A stretch of DNA of 64,000 nucleotides. Source: Schizochytrium sp. TIO01 (Eukaryota > Sar > Bigyra > Thraustochytrida > Thraustochytriidae). This document shows, one piece after another, positions 12,610-25,000 of this stretch. The DNA is taken from assembly GCA_004764695.1 (NCBI GenBank), contig SMSO01000031.1, positions 7,001,261-7,065,260 on the forward strand, in the 5' to 3' direction. The notes beneath the pieces were generated by a model. That model saw only the letters and a list, made by a program, of their open reading frames with translations, was not told where the DNA came from and ran no database searches. A program made the position numbers and the translations under genes. Every line of letters starts with the position of its first letter. Position 1 is the stretch's first letter.

Positions 12610-13191
12610 CTACGCACTTAATTGATTAACATTTTTAAGAAGCTGCGGAGGAAGACTCAGCAATATTTGCTCCACTCGTTGGAGATCCTTACGCACTTCC
12701 TTGCACAAATGCACATCTCCTCCGTCGCAACCCTCATCTTCACCCGAATATTTTTCTGCCTCTGTGAGTGCTCTATTGAGTGAGACCTTTGCCATGGCAG
12801 GTTCTCCAAAGTTCAACTGTGCTCGTCCTAGTGTGAGCCATCCCTCTACAAACGAAGGCGACTCAGCAACTGCCTTTTCTGCGAAGATCACCGCCTCAAA
12901 GAACTTATTGCGTTCCATTTCCACTTGTGCTGCCATTTCCAAAGCTGCTGCAAGTTCTTTGGAGCCCTTCAAAGTGAATACAGGAGATTGCACCGCCAAG
13001 GCTCTCTTAAAAGCGTCTGCAGCAGCATCCATTTCACCTAGCTCCGCTTGTTGCACTGCATCTCGAACTCTCGCCCGAAAGGTTTTCACCGCTACATCTA
13101 TCGACGCTGGGGAAGGTGATATCGAACAGACAACACCTACAGGAACGTCGTAGGCCTCCGCAAAAACATCATCCTCGTCCTCCTCACTCAT
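12610..13191 (-). CDS. TTC33-like tetratricopeptide repeat protein
   Basis: A 193-residue protein. The open frame extends 13 codons further upstream but without ATG, so I place the start at the ATG giving MSEEDEDD. An acidic N-terminus is followed by about three TPR helices pairs: one around residues 45-75 (ADAFKRALAVQSP) and a clear pair around 95-150 containing AEKAVAESPSFVEGW then LTLGRAQLNFGEPAMA. The phrase TLGRAQL.GE and the spacing resemble the animal TTC33 family, where the role is poorly known and protein-protein binding is assumed. It is shorter than human TTC33 and lacks that protein's long tail. It faces the Myb gene tail to tail. Another small TPR co-chaperone-like protein is the main alternative. 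Confidence 0.8.
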   Translation of the reverse strand: MSEEDEDDVFAEAYDVPVGVVCSISPSPASIDVAVKTFRARVRDAVQQAELGEMDAAADAFKRALAVQSPVFTLKGSKELAAALEMAAQVEMERNKFFEAVIFAEKAVAESPSFVEGWLTLGRAQLNFGEPAMAKVSLNRALTEAEKYSGEDEGCDGGDVHLCKEVRKDLQRVEQILLSLPPQLLKNVNQLSA

Positions 13192-14912
13192 GGACGCCCG
13201 AAGAATCTCAGTTTGGGTTTGTTCTCGCAATTTTATAAATTTTAAATTTTTATATTTGGCCCAGGCTAATAAGGCATATATGCCTACATATTAATTAATT
13301 AATTTATTTATTTTTAAATTTAAAGTTTCTTTTTTTAATTTATAAGTATGTAGGCTATATAGAGAGGCAAAAAAAAGAAATGGAACTCCCTAGCTTGTGG
13401 AATGTTTAACAACTCTTGATCAAGCAGAGAAGCTACAGAGTACTTTAACCCTGTCAAGGCTTGCCCAGGACATATCTACGATTGCAATGCAATCTCAATG
13501 TAATGCAACTTCTATCCTAGCAACGGTGATACTTTTGATATGTGAAAAGTTGCCTAGACTAAACATCTCAGCAAACCACCATGCACCTGGGTCAAAGCAG
13601 CAGACCTTCAATTTTTAATATGATCTGAAATTGTAAATGTCAGTTCCTGTACTTCTTACCCATCTCTATGTGCAGAGAAAAGTATAGAAGCTTGGCGGAA
13701 TTTCTTATCTCGAGGACCACTTTCCTAGCTATTACTCCAATTTTCTTTTGAGGAGTAACATTTGCAAGGGTGGTTGTCAATACAATTTGGGCGCTTAACT
13801 TTCGTAACTGGTTTTTACCGCAATGCGCCTCCACCATTTAAGCCTGTCGAACCCATAAATCTGATTATTAAAGTCCCTTTAGAAAGTTTGCGTTATATTC
13901 TTGTTCAATCATATTTCAATTTATCTGGTTGTATTACAACAAATAACCTAGACCATACTTTTGCTAACGCAACCTAATGCCTGTCTCCACTTTCAGCTCA
14001 ACAGGTAAATCCTTCCTATGTACTACTTATCATAGACCATAAATATATTGCTGTATCTATTGCATTAGTGTCAATGCTCGTGAGCTCTTACGGACTCTTT
14101 TTGTGACGATCATCCTTTCCTTGGAGTGTCTCATTTTTAAAATATTCTACAATACACTGTACACGCTCTGAGAGAACTCTGTTAATCAATGTACTAGACC
14201 ATCTCGATCTTTCTCCTCAATTTTTTAATTGCTCTCGACGTCAAACTAGACGTTTTGCATCTCTTGGATCTAGCCAGACTAAGCACAACTGAAAAGTAAT
14301 TGCAGCCGCCTTGCACGTGCGCCAGATTAGGAGGTAAATCCGTTCATTCTATTTAAGCACAGCTGAGTGAATGCAATTTCACATTCTCGGCTTTAGCAGA
14401 CTGCTCAGGAACGCTCCTTCAGTATCGTTGTCGCTCCTTAGACATAAGTTCTTCTGAAGAACCCAAAAAACTACCCTAGACCCATATTTAATGTGTAGGC
14501 CTAAATTACAAGAAATAAAACTAAGTTGGTTCGAACGGTGAACATTCAAACATCCAGCGAATGGATCATTAAAGTCCACACTGTGAATATACTGATAGTT
14601 TTGAGGACACCTTAGCGACGGGAGTTGAAGCTTCTTCTGTCTCTGTTGCTGTAATCATTCACTTACTCAACTTTATATTTTTTAACTCTTAAGTATCTAC
14701 CTAGGCTTCTCAGTAAAGGCGCTAATCAATTGTTATTATTCTAGCCACTGACAATAATGTAATACAGCGCAGTTCGTGGTCGTCATCAAATCTAGATTGC
14801 CCTCGCGTTCGTGTGTCTATCACACGAACGTTGACCTCACTTTGCGAACTCATTGTCTTGGTCCTTGCGTGACTTTTCGTAGAAGCACCTGCGCTAGACT
14901 CTTGATCAAACA
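13192..14912. other. intergenic region between divergent genes
   Basis: About 1.7 kb of AT-rich DNA between the divergently transcribed TPR gene and adenylate kinase. It should hold both promoters. A/T runs at about 13,240-13,380 lie just upstream of the TPR start. No gene, tRNA or long repeat was recognised. Confidence 0.5.
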
Positions 14913-16110
14913 ATGGCAACCATGAAGAAGGGCTTGAGGCTACTGCTGCTCGGTGCTCCTGGTGTAGGCAAGGGCACGTATGGAAATCTTCTCGCAAAGG
15001 GATCTGGGATTCCTCTCGTAGGAACTGGGGAGCTCGTTCGGGCGGAGATGAAGGCAGGCTCCCCAAGAGCTGAACGGATGCGGGCTGTTGTCGCCAGCGG
15101 AGACCTGCTCCCCGACGACCTCGTGCTCGACCTTGTGCGTGAGAAGCTCGAGCAGCAGACAAAGCGCGGCGAGGGATTCCTGCTTGTAAGTTTTAACATA
15201 GACGGTTGAGCTCCATGGATACAAATGTCTGCTCTAGTCGCGACGCCGGACTTGGATTAGAGTGTTTCATGTTGGTCTCAAAGAACTGCGTTTTCCTTAA
15301 AGAAGCAATGGATTAGCTGCAATGATGTGTTAATGTAGAGAAACCAAAGACAACTGACAGTTTATGTGAGAACACGATGTGATCTGACAGGATGGGTTTC
15401 CACGCACTGTGCCTCAAGCTCGTGCATTGCAGGAGTTTGCTCCTCTTGATGCAGTGATTAACCTCGAACTTGTAAAGGAGGAGTTTCTTGTGGCCAAACT
15501 TTTGGGCAGAAGGTAAGTTGTTTTCCATAAACGCATGTGCCATTCCAAACCTCTCTTGTGAATTTTTTTTAAATGAAAACGCGCGCATGTAGCCTTAACT
15601 TTGCAATGAACCTTGCTGCAAATGAACCATGGAGACTGACATTTGAACGGGGTCACCTCCTATTCAACTACTTTGGAATTACAACATGATCCTTTATATT
15701 GCGGAAATTCTGTTTATTTGGAAAAAAACAAAAACAAAAAACAAAATTAAAATATGGACACCAAACCTGTGATGGCAAATAATTCATCTAACAGGGCATG
15801 CACATCATGTGGCAAGTCGTTCAATGTGGCTGATGTTTTTGATGAGTCTGAGGGCGTGAGCATGCCCGCGTTGCTGCCTTCGAACAAGTCTCACACACAT
15901 TGCAGCTGTGGCGGAGAGCTTGGCTGTCGTGATGACGACACGGAGGAGACTATTCGACAACGCTTGCAAGTATATAAAGACCAAACTCTACCCCTTGTTG
16001 AGTTTTACAACGACATTGGCATCCTTACGAAATTCACAATTCGTCGTGGTCTCGATGACATGCCAAAGCTTGAAGCTTTGGTTGAAGAGCAGGCTGCCCG
16101 TAAGGCTTAA
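14913..16110 (+). CDS. adenylate kinase with zinc-type LID, three exons
   Basis: Exons 14,913-15,185, 15,391-15,512 and 15,795-16,110 join to about 236 residues. Both donors are GTAAGT and both acceptors end CAG. Intron 1 lies between codons, and intron 2 splits an arginine codon. The enzyme interconverts ATP+AMP with 2 ADP. The P-loop GAPGVGKGT is at residues 10-18. The AMP-site block DGFPRT opens exon 2. The LID begins GRRACTSCG in exon 3 and continues to CGGEL, then RDDD, and a C-terminal lobe with LVEFYNDIG. The length fits long-form (LID-containing) adenylate kinases. The LID metal site reads C-x2-C then H-x2-C, so one usual Cys is His. No mitochondrial targeting sequence is evident, so a cytosolic location is likely. 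Confidence 0.93.
15186..15390 (+). other. intron 1 of adenylate kinase
   Basis: 205 bp, GTAAGT donor and ACAG acceptor, phase 0. Removing it joins the FLL end of exon 1 to DGFPRT, as the family requires. Confidence 0.92.
15513..15794 (+). other. intron 2 of adenylate kinase
   Basis: 282 bp, GTAAGT donor and AACAG acceptor, inside an Arg codon. An A-rich run lies at 15,721-15,752. Splicing restores GRRACTSCG, the start of the LID domain. Confidence 0.92.
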
Positions 16111-16490
16111 GTCTCCTGGAATACGAAGTTGAAGAACGAATCATGTATATCTTCCCTGTGTCTGTCAGCATCTGCCTACACAGATATGCAGGGAAGCCTA
16201 TCGATTTGCCACCTGGACCTAGGTATGCACAACCTGGCGATAATTCAAGGTAATTTGCACTCCCTCAACTAGGGGAGTTATTTTAAAAGATAATTTACTT
16301 CATAGGAGAAGGTGTATTATGATGTTTGGTATGTGGATCGATTAAACAATATAACACCATATCTGCTTTATATGATCACCGAAACCTTGCGCCAAAAAAG
16401 ATACTTCAAGACGCAACGTGTCTTATGGCTAAAATTAATAGATCACGCAAAGCAGAGCAAGTTGGTGATTATACACTTCTATCATATAAC
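16111..16490. other. convergent intergenic region
   Basis: About 380 bp between the 3' ends of adenylate kinase (+) and glucosidase II alpha (-). I see 3' UTR-like DNA only, with no gene or repeat. Confidence 0.6.
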
Positions 16491-19400
16491 TTAATCAATG
16501 TTAAGTGTAAATGGAAGCTTGATGAAAGAGCGAATAGGTTTACGAATCGTCATAACGTCCGTCTCCGCTTCATAGATAAAGTCAAGTTTTTCTTTGGTCT
16601 TTGCATCAGTCACTTGCGTAGGTTTACGCCCCATACCAAGTATCACTACTCGCTCGACATCCAACGATGGCTTGAAGTTAGTACTACCGCATTCAACGGT
16701 ACCCGTAAGACGCGAAGCCTGCTTTTCCAACGCAAAACGGGCGAAACAAGATGCACCCTTGCGATAATCAAAGGTGAGCTCATCATCCACATATAGGTTT
16801 CCTGAAGCAACTCCGCCAGCTTGGGAATCAACACCAACCATGAGAGTATACGGATCATTTCGCATGGCCTGAGAGGATCGGCGAACACGCATTTTGCGGG
16901 GGACAATTGCACCAGCACGCAGAAAGACAGGGATTTTGTCCAAGGGAGCATCCTCTGTGATGTCTTGACCGCCTTCCTTCAGAGCATAGGGGTGCTCAAA
17001 TTGATACCAAGAGAAACCTTGCGGGAGATAAACAGAGGTCGAAGTTAGATCAGCTTCGGTGACAGCCTTAACCAAAAGGTCTTCGCCCAAGAGCCACTGG
17101 TCACCAATTGTGAACGTCCTTTCATCTTGCGGTGCAAGAGACCAGAGTGGCCGCATGACCGGCATACCTTCTTGCTCGTGCTCATTAAACAAGGTGTACC
17201 AGAATGGCAAGAGCGAGTAGCGTAGGTTGATTGTTTTGCGAATTCGCTCAAGCACCTCCCCTTCGTACAAATAAGGTTCCCGACGTTTTGTGTCAATATG
17301 GGCATGGGCACGGAAGAACGGCTGAAACGCCGCGGCCTGATACCATCGCTGCAAAAGCTCTTCATCAGGATTACCAAAAAAGCCACCAACATCAGCTCCG
17401 GCAAAGGGCAAACCTGCCACATTCAAGCTCAGAAGCATGTCACTAGCGATACGAAGGTGACTCCATTTTGCAGCGTTGTCGCCAGTCCAAATCGCGCCAA
17501 AACGCTGTGATCCGGCAAAAAATGAGCGAGACAGTACAAACGGCCGCATATTTTGATCCGGGTTGCGTTGGATCAGTCCCTCAGCTGTCGCCCAATGATG
17601 GTAGAATCCATACAAATTGTGCCATTCACGGTGTTCCCAACCATCCAACGACCGTGCTTCCTTGGTCATGGAAACCTCCGGTCCGTTAAAAACGCTGGGC
17701 TCATTCATGTCGTTCCATGTGTAGAGAATGTCCGTACTTCCCTTGTATTTGTTATAGCTGAAAAGCTCAGACCACCATTGACGGACTTCTGCGGATGTAA
17801 AGTCGAGATACGACGAATCACCAGGCCAACACCAACCTTTAAAGTCATTCTTGCCGTCCTTGTCTTTGATGTAATATCCTTTACGCTCAGCTTCCTTGTG
17901 GACATGGTAGCCCGAGTCACGCTTAATATGGGGGTCTACGATTGTTACCATCTTGCGGCCGTAGTGCTTAATATTATCTTGCATGGCTTCAGGAGTGGCA
18001 AACTTGTGCTGATCCCAGGTGAAGTAACGCTTGCCATCAGTGTGTTCGATATCAAGCCACAAGACATCATACGGGAGGTTAGCCTTTTCAAAGTTAGCAT
18101 TTACTTCTTCAACGTCCTTTTCGTCACGGTAGTTCCACCGACTTTGGTGGTAGGCGAGTGAGAACATGGGTGGAAGAGGTGTAGTGCCGGTGAGGGAGGC
18201 ATACTGCTGGAAGATATCTTTTGGTGTGGGTCCCACCATGACCATGAGATCAACTACACCAGTTTCGCTCATCCAATGTATTTGGCGATCACCTTCGCCT
18301 TGTGTGGACACAAGATCAACATACGTTTCGGAAGGGTTATTCCAAAATACACTTGCTGTTCCCTTAACAGAGTGACCGATAGCCAGTGGAATATGACCAT
18401 AAAGAGCCATAGGCTCGTCAATCTCGTACTCAAACACATCGAGATTATAATTACGGTACGGCTCGTCAAAAGATGCTTCACTCTTGGGGCCCTGTGTATT
18501 TTTGAGATCGAAAGGCGCAGCGTGCTCAGGAATACCGTAGACATGTTTGCAACCCACAAAAGTGACGTCAAGACCTACAGACGTAGCACCATGGGGCTTT
18601 GCATCAGTGTGTCCACCGAAAGACTCTGAGGCATCAGGGTCGTTTGCCGAGTTGGAAGATGCTTCCGCACCTTCACCAGTATGCCCATGTCCTTCCGCAT
18701 CATCACTCTGCCCGTCTTCATAAACCGGCTTGCCGTCTTCACCCCAGTCAATAATCTTGCGTCCTGGATCCTGACTGCCACCCAGCTGTGCCATACCATC
18801 TCCCACGGCCTGTTCTGTCCGCAAATTTCCATCTTCACCAGGTTTGCGTTGGTCAAAGTGCAGCATGTTAGCGCTGTTGATCTTTACGATTGCACGACCT
18901 GTAGTGGGATCCTCAACGAGCACCCGGAAAGGTGCGGTGTGTACAATCGCTCTTAAACGTCCATCGCTAGAGGTCATCGCGAAAAGTTCCTTATTTTCTG
19001 AATCTTTTGCGAGGTTGAGTTTGGTAGCCTCTTGATCAAGGTGTTCTGCTCCCAGCAATATATCTGGGGACTCGTAGCGAGCTCGGAGACCTTCATGAGC
19101 AGGCTCTGTGATTCGCATGCGCAGGACGCCACGTTTATAAGCTTGGAAGCTCAGATCTAGAGGGCCTCGCGAGCCTTTTACAGCGACCTGGGCTCTCACT
19201 AGATCTCCATCCTGAACAAACGACTCAGGAAGCACATGATACTGCTCAGAGGTTTCTACTCTGTTGCGTTGTCTTGTGCAGAACCCCGTCTTGGCACAGG
19301 TCCTGAATTTGCTGCGATCGACACCAAGTGCGAGTCCTGCAATGCAACTGAAGACTGCAATTACGAGACACCACCTCCAGACAGCTATGCTGCGCCGAGC

Positions 19401-19526
19401 ACTCTTCTGGCGTCGCGAAGGAACACCAGAAGGGATTGAAACCTCCATTGAAGACGATGTCTTCATAGAAAACGTTGAACAACGGGTTTGCGCCGTTGCC
19501 AGCTGCTCCATGTTGGCGTGTTTCAT
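16491..19526 (-). CDS. glucosidase II alpha subunit (GH31 family)
   Basis: A 1011-residue ER enzyme that trims the inner alpha-1,3 glucoses from N-glycans during glycoprotein folding. The GH31 nucleophile motif WNDMNEPSVFNGPE gives Asp606, and the acid/base Asp683 lies in WTGDN. GADVGGFF and RAHAHIDTKRREPY are further family hallmarks. The N-terminal galactose-mutarotase-like part contains VYGIPEHA. An acidic linker at about residues 270-315 resembles the same position in animal GANAB. The frame is open further upstream without ATG, so I use the first ATG (MKHANMEQ). A hydrophobic stretch at residues 49-68 is a signal peptide or anchor. Starts at Met21 or Met27 would give a more usual signal-peptide length. 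No HDEL-type tail is present; in this family the alpha subunit is held in the ER by the beta subunit. Confidence 0.95.
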   Translation of the reverse strand: MKHANMEQLATAQTRCSTFSMKTSSSMEVSIPSGVPSRRQKSARRSIAVWRWCLVIAVFSCIAGLALGVDRSKFRTCAKTGFCTRQRNRVETSEQYHVLPESFVQDGDLVRAQVAVKGSRGPLDLSFQAYKRGVLRMRITEPAHEGLRARYESPDILLGAEHLDQEATKLNLAKDSENKELFAMTSSDGRLRAIVHTAPFRVLVEDPTTGRAIVKINSANMLHFDQRKPGEDGNLRTEQAVGDGMAQLGGSQDPGRKIIDWGEDGKPVYEDGQSDDAEGHGHTGEGAEASSNSANDPDASESFGGHTDAKPHGATSVGLDVTFVGCKHVYGIPEHAAPFDLKNTQGPKSEASFDEPYRNYNLDVFEYEIDEPMALYGHIPLAIGHSVKGTASVFWNNPSETYVDLVSTQGEGDRQIHWMSETGVVDLMVMVGPTPKDIFQQYASLTGTTPLPPMFSLAYHQSRWNYRDEKDVEEVNANFEKANLPYDVLWLDIEHTDGKRYFTWDQHKFATPEAMQDNIKHYGRKMVTIVDPHIKRDSGYHVHKEAERKGYYIKDKDGKNDFKGWCWPGDSSYLDFTSAEVRQWWSELFSYNKYKGSTDILYTWNDMNEPSVFNGPEVSMTKEARSLDGWEHREWHNLYGFYHHWATAEGLIQRNPDQNMRPFVLSRSFFAGSQRFGAIWTGDNAAKWSHLRIASDMLLSLNVAGLPFAGADVGGFFGNPDEELLQRWYQAAAFQPFFRAHAHIDTKRREPYLYEGEVLERIRKTINLRYSLLPFWYTLFNEHEQEGMPVMRPLWSLAPQDERTFTIGDQWLLGEDLLVKAVTEADLTSTSVYLPQGFSWYQFEHPYALKEGGQDITEDAPLDKIPVFLRAGAIVPRKMRVRRSSQAMRNDPYTLMVGVDSQAGGVASGNLYVDDELTFDYRKGASCFARFALEKQASRLTGTVECGSTNFKPSLDVERVVILGMGRKPTQVTDAKTKEKLDFIYEAETDVMTIRKPIRSFIKLPFTLNID

Positions 19527-22030
19527 CACGTCCAATCGGCAAAAGCCGCTTTGAGGTACGTAGTAGGTACGCGAAAGGCTTTGAAGAGCCTCTCGTCTGA
19601 TCGCCTGCGTCCGATTATACACCGCCTCTTTCTGAGCTGGCGGTGAAAGGGATTGCTGGAGTATAGATAGATATTGTCAACAAAGTAGTCCAAGTTGACG
19701 AATCTGATGCAATTCCGTTGGAATTATTTAGATGAATTATGTACTGAATTTGGAATCCCCAAACTAGAAGACATGCTGCCAGCCACAGTAGACAGAGACG
19801 CTCTCCTTTTAATGCATTGGAGGAGATATGAAGAGAGTTCAACAACTCAGCAAGTAAACAAGCTTTATTAACAGCATGCTGCGATCAGAGCCGAAGGCCT
19901 TATAGTGACAATTGCTGTCATATTCTGAGATATGAGGTCCTTTGTAAGTCAGATGTTTCATTTGGTGGCGCCTGTAGAGATAAAATTTTGACCACAAGTT
20001 CGGCCTAGCGACACTAAACAAATATTTGATTGTGCAATCAAACTCAGGACTTACTTATGCTACGAGGACACCCTGAGCCCAAATTTGCTAGAGCTTATTA
20101 ATTTGGGATTTTTAGCAGAGAATGGTGCGTGCACACACAGTCTTGAATGTTGTAATTAAAATTAAACGCAGCACCATAACCTGTAGTAGTATTGGAAGAG
20201 GCTTTGATGATGACTTTGGCTCCCATGCTAAGATTGATACCTCTGTGGGCGTGTTTGCGCGGCAGTTGACCGTGATGAGAACGTCGCACTTTCTGAGCGC
20301 ATCATCATGGAGGCTAACCCTTTCAGGTGGCCGTGGTAAACTCCAGCGTTTGGAGCTGACAGAGTAGTTCTGAATCACAGTAATTCATCGCTTCCTCCAC
20401 AAAAAGAAACACAGCGATAGAATCAAAAGGATACAATAATAGACTTTTGAAAATAAGTCTCAAAGTCTACAGTAAGGCTTTAATGCAACTCACAAGTGCA
20501 ATAATATTCGCAAAATATACACTAGCATACAGACCAATGTGCTTACAATCATATCATACGCACGTCTTTATACATGCAACAACAGTATAACCACTATAGC
20601 TTGCAGTTCCTGCTACCTTTGCAATTGCTTCAGAGGTGCCTGGGTTGCATGCATGCATAAACGCCGTAGAATGAATTAAAGGTTCGGTTCTGATCAGAAA
20701 ATACTCGCGTAAACGAAGCACGATTAATTTCAAGCCCGAAATGATCAGTTGCAATATTAAAAACTCTTTCACCCCCAAAGTTCATGATGTTAGCTCCATA
20801 AGCTGAGTTGGGATTCGCGAACTCGCTAAAGTTTGAACATTTGCGGTATTCCAGCTGCAACTTTCGGCAGTTCCATTTTCGATTTCTTGATCATCCCTAA
20901 CCTGTAAATGTGCTTTTGCAGTTAATTGTTTGGAATACCGAAGCGTTTGGCGAACGAAATAGTTTACGTCGCCTTGTTTGTATTGATATGCCAGCGATGG
21001 CACCGTGCACACGCAACGGCACTGGAACAGAGATCTAGGTGTTTTCGAGTGGTGTTTCCTAAGTTGTGAGCCCACGATTCTTACAATCGAAAGTCAAAAG
21101 AATCATTTCACCTTTTAAAAAAGCTTATCCTCTGGTTAGAGTTCAGACTGGGTCAAACTAGAGTTCTTCAACAAACTTCGAAGTTTGCTTGAGAAGATAC
21201 CATATCTTAATTTATTTCGGTTTCGTGTTTGATATTCACTGTACATGCTAAACATCCGTTCATACTCGTATTGACGATTAATAATCACTTTCACAAGTAC
21301 AACTGTTTTCTATCTATCTGTATTTTGCTTCAATAGTGGCTAACCAAGTTTTGCGTTTTGACTAAAATGCGAAACTGGATGACCTGGTTGGCTCGTCCCG
21401 GAAATAACCACTGCTCAATAAAGACAAAGTCTATAGATGCGGGAAGTGGCTCGGTCAATACTATTATTTTGCAGACCAAAAAAGTTACCAGCGTTCACTC
21501 GCCTTGCTTGCAATGTCTCATATCGCCAACAACGCTACTATCTTTCGCGAACGAGTAAGCCCTTAATGAACTCCCTTGGTATTATGATAATACCCTGCTA
21601 ACCGGACTCTAAGAGGTGTGTTTTGTTGCCGAGCTAACGGGGACTCTTTCATCCACTACGTTAGTGCCTACTGAGATGGTGGCAATTTAACAGAGCCACA
21701 CTTGCTGCTTTGGCTTGCTTCGTTCCAGTGCATAGTTTACGAACATCATATTTTCCAAAATCTCTCCAAATCTCTTCATATTTCCCAATTCAAGATGTAA
21801 TTACAGAGTCAGTCCCACGCCGCATGATCCCCGCAACCTGTGTGTGCCTTACTTCTATTAGCTCCACCAAGCTCTGCTTGATGTCCTAAGGGCTGACGTT
21901 CTGCAGTAACCCCTAAAGTATTTTTAGAAACTCTTCTTACAAAATAAAACAATCATTAAATTCATTTTCATCTTATCCCCCAAAGTGGGTGTTTACTGAG
22001 CGTGCGAGGAATACGAAGATCGAAAAATAT
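19527..22030. other. intergenic region with possible small-gene traces
   Basis: About 2.5 kb between the 5' end of glucosidase II alpha (-) and the 3' end of the TIR-like gene (-). It should contain the glucosidase promoter. Weak protein-like segments on the minus strand at 20,098-20,860 are listed separately. The rest is AT-rich with nothing recognisable. Confidence 0.45.
20098..20860 (-). pseudogene. possible broken remnant resembling chagasin-type protease inhibitor
   Basis: Two minus-strand segments look protein-like but sit in different frames. At 20,098-20,289, GAKVIIKASSNTTTGYG resembles the NPTTGY loop of chagasin-family (I42) cysteine-peptidase inhibitors. At 20,630-20,860, FGGERVFNIATDHFG followed by a TRVF stretch resembles the later GG..F..........R part of the same fold. 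The second segment comes first in the direction of transcription, so they cannot form one simple domain. Either there were two tandem domains, now degraded, or the resemblance is chance. No start codon or splice plan joins them. Confidence 0.18.
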
Positions 22031-25000
22031 TCAAGAGAACGTAGCGCCATCAGCATAAACAACCTTATCCCAAAACCTGAACCGAGCGTTGTGTGCATTC
22101 ATGTACTTCTTGATCTCACTAGGAAGATCTTTCGATTTCAAAGATTTCTCAACAAGGTCGCTTGACAGAGAGAGTCGCTGCATCAAAGCTTCCTCGAGCG
22201 TATCTGAGGTACTGGATTCTGAGGTAAAGTGCAAGAAAACAGTGCGTGGTTCATCATTTTCTCGACGTAAACTGGTTGACTCCAGAAATGGCCCAAATTC
22301 ACAATCTTGCAGCGAAAACCCATTGTCCATAATGAATACAAATGCAAAAATGCACCTCTGAAAGTACTGCTCAGTTTCTGCAATGGACTTAGCTTTAAAA
22401 ATCTCAATACCAAAATTGCCAAGTAACGCAGTAAGCTCTACTGTCGCCTCCGAGTCTGCACGCTGAATAATAAGCGCTCGAGGCGTAACAGTGTGGATCC
22501 AGTGGGTGATTTCCAGCAGACGAGGTCTTTCATATGAATCTATGTATAGATCTTTTCGGTTGATTGCAAGTTCAAGCAAGGCAGGCTGTGCATAGTCATG
22601 GGAGAAAGAAGATCTCCGATTAACAACATTTGGGGAGGAATTAGACCCTTCTAACTGCGCGAAACCAAGAGCAATCCACCTCAGTAAGGTCACTAGGTGG
22701 TACGCAGGTACACTCGATTGCATAGTGCCAAGTTGGATTTGGTGAAAACAGCTGTACCATTCGTTGATAGCACGGGAATAACGACGATGAAATGCAAGGC
22801 TCATGCCATAGCATTTCGTGGTTAGAAAGAAGCGTTGATCGCCAGGCCCGTACTCAGAGGATTGAATTTCGAAAGCTCTTTGAAAAAGTTCTTCGGATTT
22901 CTCAGAGGGCGCTCCACTTAAGTCTAAAGCCTTCGCAAGGTGCACATAGGTCGCTCCAAGTTCCGCTGGACGGGACTCAAGACATTCTTGTAGTTTGACA
23001 GACTTGCGTAAGCTTTCTTCGGCAAGGATAACATCTTCATCTCGTTTTCGATTTGTCCACTTGTCGTCGAAAATTTCCATATGCATGTTTATTAGAGTCC
23101 GCCCAAAATGATAATGAGTAACATAAAGCTTCGGGTTCATCATTTCCTCTCGAATCTTGATTGACTCCTGAAAGCTGGCAATTGCTTCGTCAACCGCATC
23201 ATCCTCAAAAAGGTCACCAAGCATGCGTCCTTTGGCAGTCAGGATATCGCCCAGAATGCTTCTGAGATCCTGGTATTCTGCTGCATCTCCGCTCGGGTCT
23301 GTACCTAAGCCTTTACTGTATCGAGACTCCAGTCGCTCACGGATTTTCTTGCTCATGGCATCCATGAGTCTAATACCATCTCTATTAGCCCCTTTAATGG
23401 TGAAGACAGGTGCTAAGACAAATGTTGTCCTGGCGAGAGTAGGAAGATCCAGAAAGCTCTCAAAATAGCTCAAAAACCTTTCCGGGTCCACATTTTCAGC
23501 TTTGTGAAGAAAAATGTATTCCTGAATCGGTTGAAGGATGAGTTGCATCACAGCAGCTCTGACTTTTGCATCGATAGTAGTACCAATAGACAGGTTGCTA
23601 ATTTCATGTGCTATGAACTTTGAGTCGGACTCTTTAGAGCATTGGCTTTGATGCAAGCTGAGTCCTTCGACCAGTTTTGCTAGGTTTTTAACCACAGCGG
23701 AATCTTGCCCATTCCAGTTGTTGAGGTGTTTATTTATAGCAAGTTTCGCGTCATTGGGGATTGCTATGGAAAGAGATTTATTGCCCTCTAAAGCCAAAGC
23801 AATCTCATACCAACACCATCTTCGAGTTAGAACCTTCGGTTCGGAAAACCCGTCCATCACCACAATCACGCTGTCCCGAGTAGAGTTGATTATTTGCACG
23901 ACTGTTTGGCGCAAAACACGATCCTCATCACCCAGGGAACCAACTACAATGGCGTCTTTCCTATTTCTTCGATATTGTGGAACCGCAAACAAATCTAGCC
24001 ATAGGTACTTTTCATCTGGTGTTCGAGAGTGCTTCTTTTGAGGCTCTCCATCAATTGGAGCGAGGGCATCAACAAGATCCTTAAACTTCGTCTTCCAAGC
24101 ATAACAAACGTAATCGGTGGCAGGGCCGAACCAAGTGCTGGGATCACTTTCTTCCTTTGTTTTTGCGCATGCGAGCAACTTCATTCGTAGGATATTACCC
24201 TCATCTTTTTGTAAAAGCTGTATCAAACTTTGGGACTCTGACTCCTGTTGCTTAGGCTTACTGAGTTTCCAAATAGTCCACTCGGGAATGCGATCTTCTT
24301 CGTCATCATTTTCAGTTGGAGATAAAGCTCCGACAAGATTGTATTCATCAAGGGCCTCAAATTGAGGTACATGCTGCTTGATGAAGCGCGCAAAAAGTCT
24401 AAGAAAACCAATGCTAACACCGAAATGAACTTTGCTCTTACCGTTTCGGGACTTTGCGACGAGTTGAAGATTGCTAGTGGCTTCGTCTTGACAGGACCCG
24501 CCCTCAATACTAATCTCTTCTTTTTCGGTCTCACGTTGTAGCATATCATGATGGACTAGCGCTGGTGCTTGTGGATCTCCGCTCAATGTGTCTACACCAT
24601 ACCGTAGTGGCCTAAAAACATGTTGCATCAGAAGAACAATCTTTTCCCACATAAAAACAAGGATCTGTGCCGCACTTGTCAAAAACAAAACATCGCACAG
24701 ATCAGAAAATGAACTTCGCTGAGTTCTTTTGTAGGACTGATTGTTGCTTGAGGGATTGTTAGCATCGCTTGCTTTTCGCTTTCTCCCAGGGGCCGGGCTA
24801 TCTTGCCCATCTTTCTTTGAGTTTCGCTTTTCACCGCGAGGTTTCTTCTTCACCTTATTAAGGGTTTCCAGTGCCAACTCTTCGTTTGTAATCTTCACAT
24901 GCCTGTATTCATATAGAATTGCTGCGCACCATCTTGCAAAGAGAAGTAGTAAAGCCTCGTGTAACACAGCACATGGAGCTCCATCCACTTCCATTTCCAA

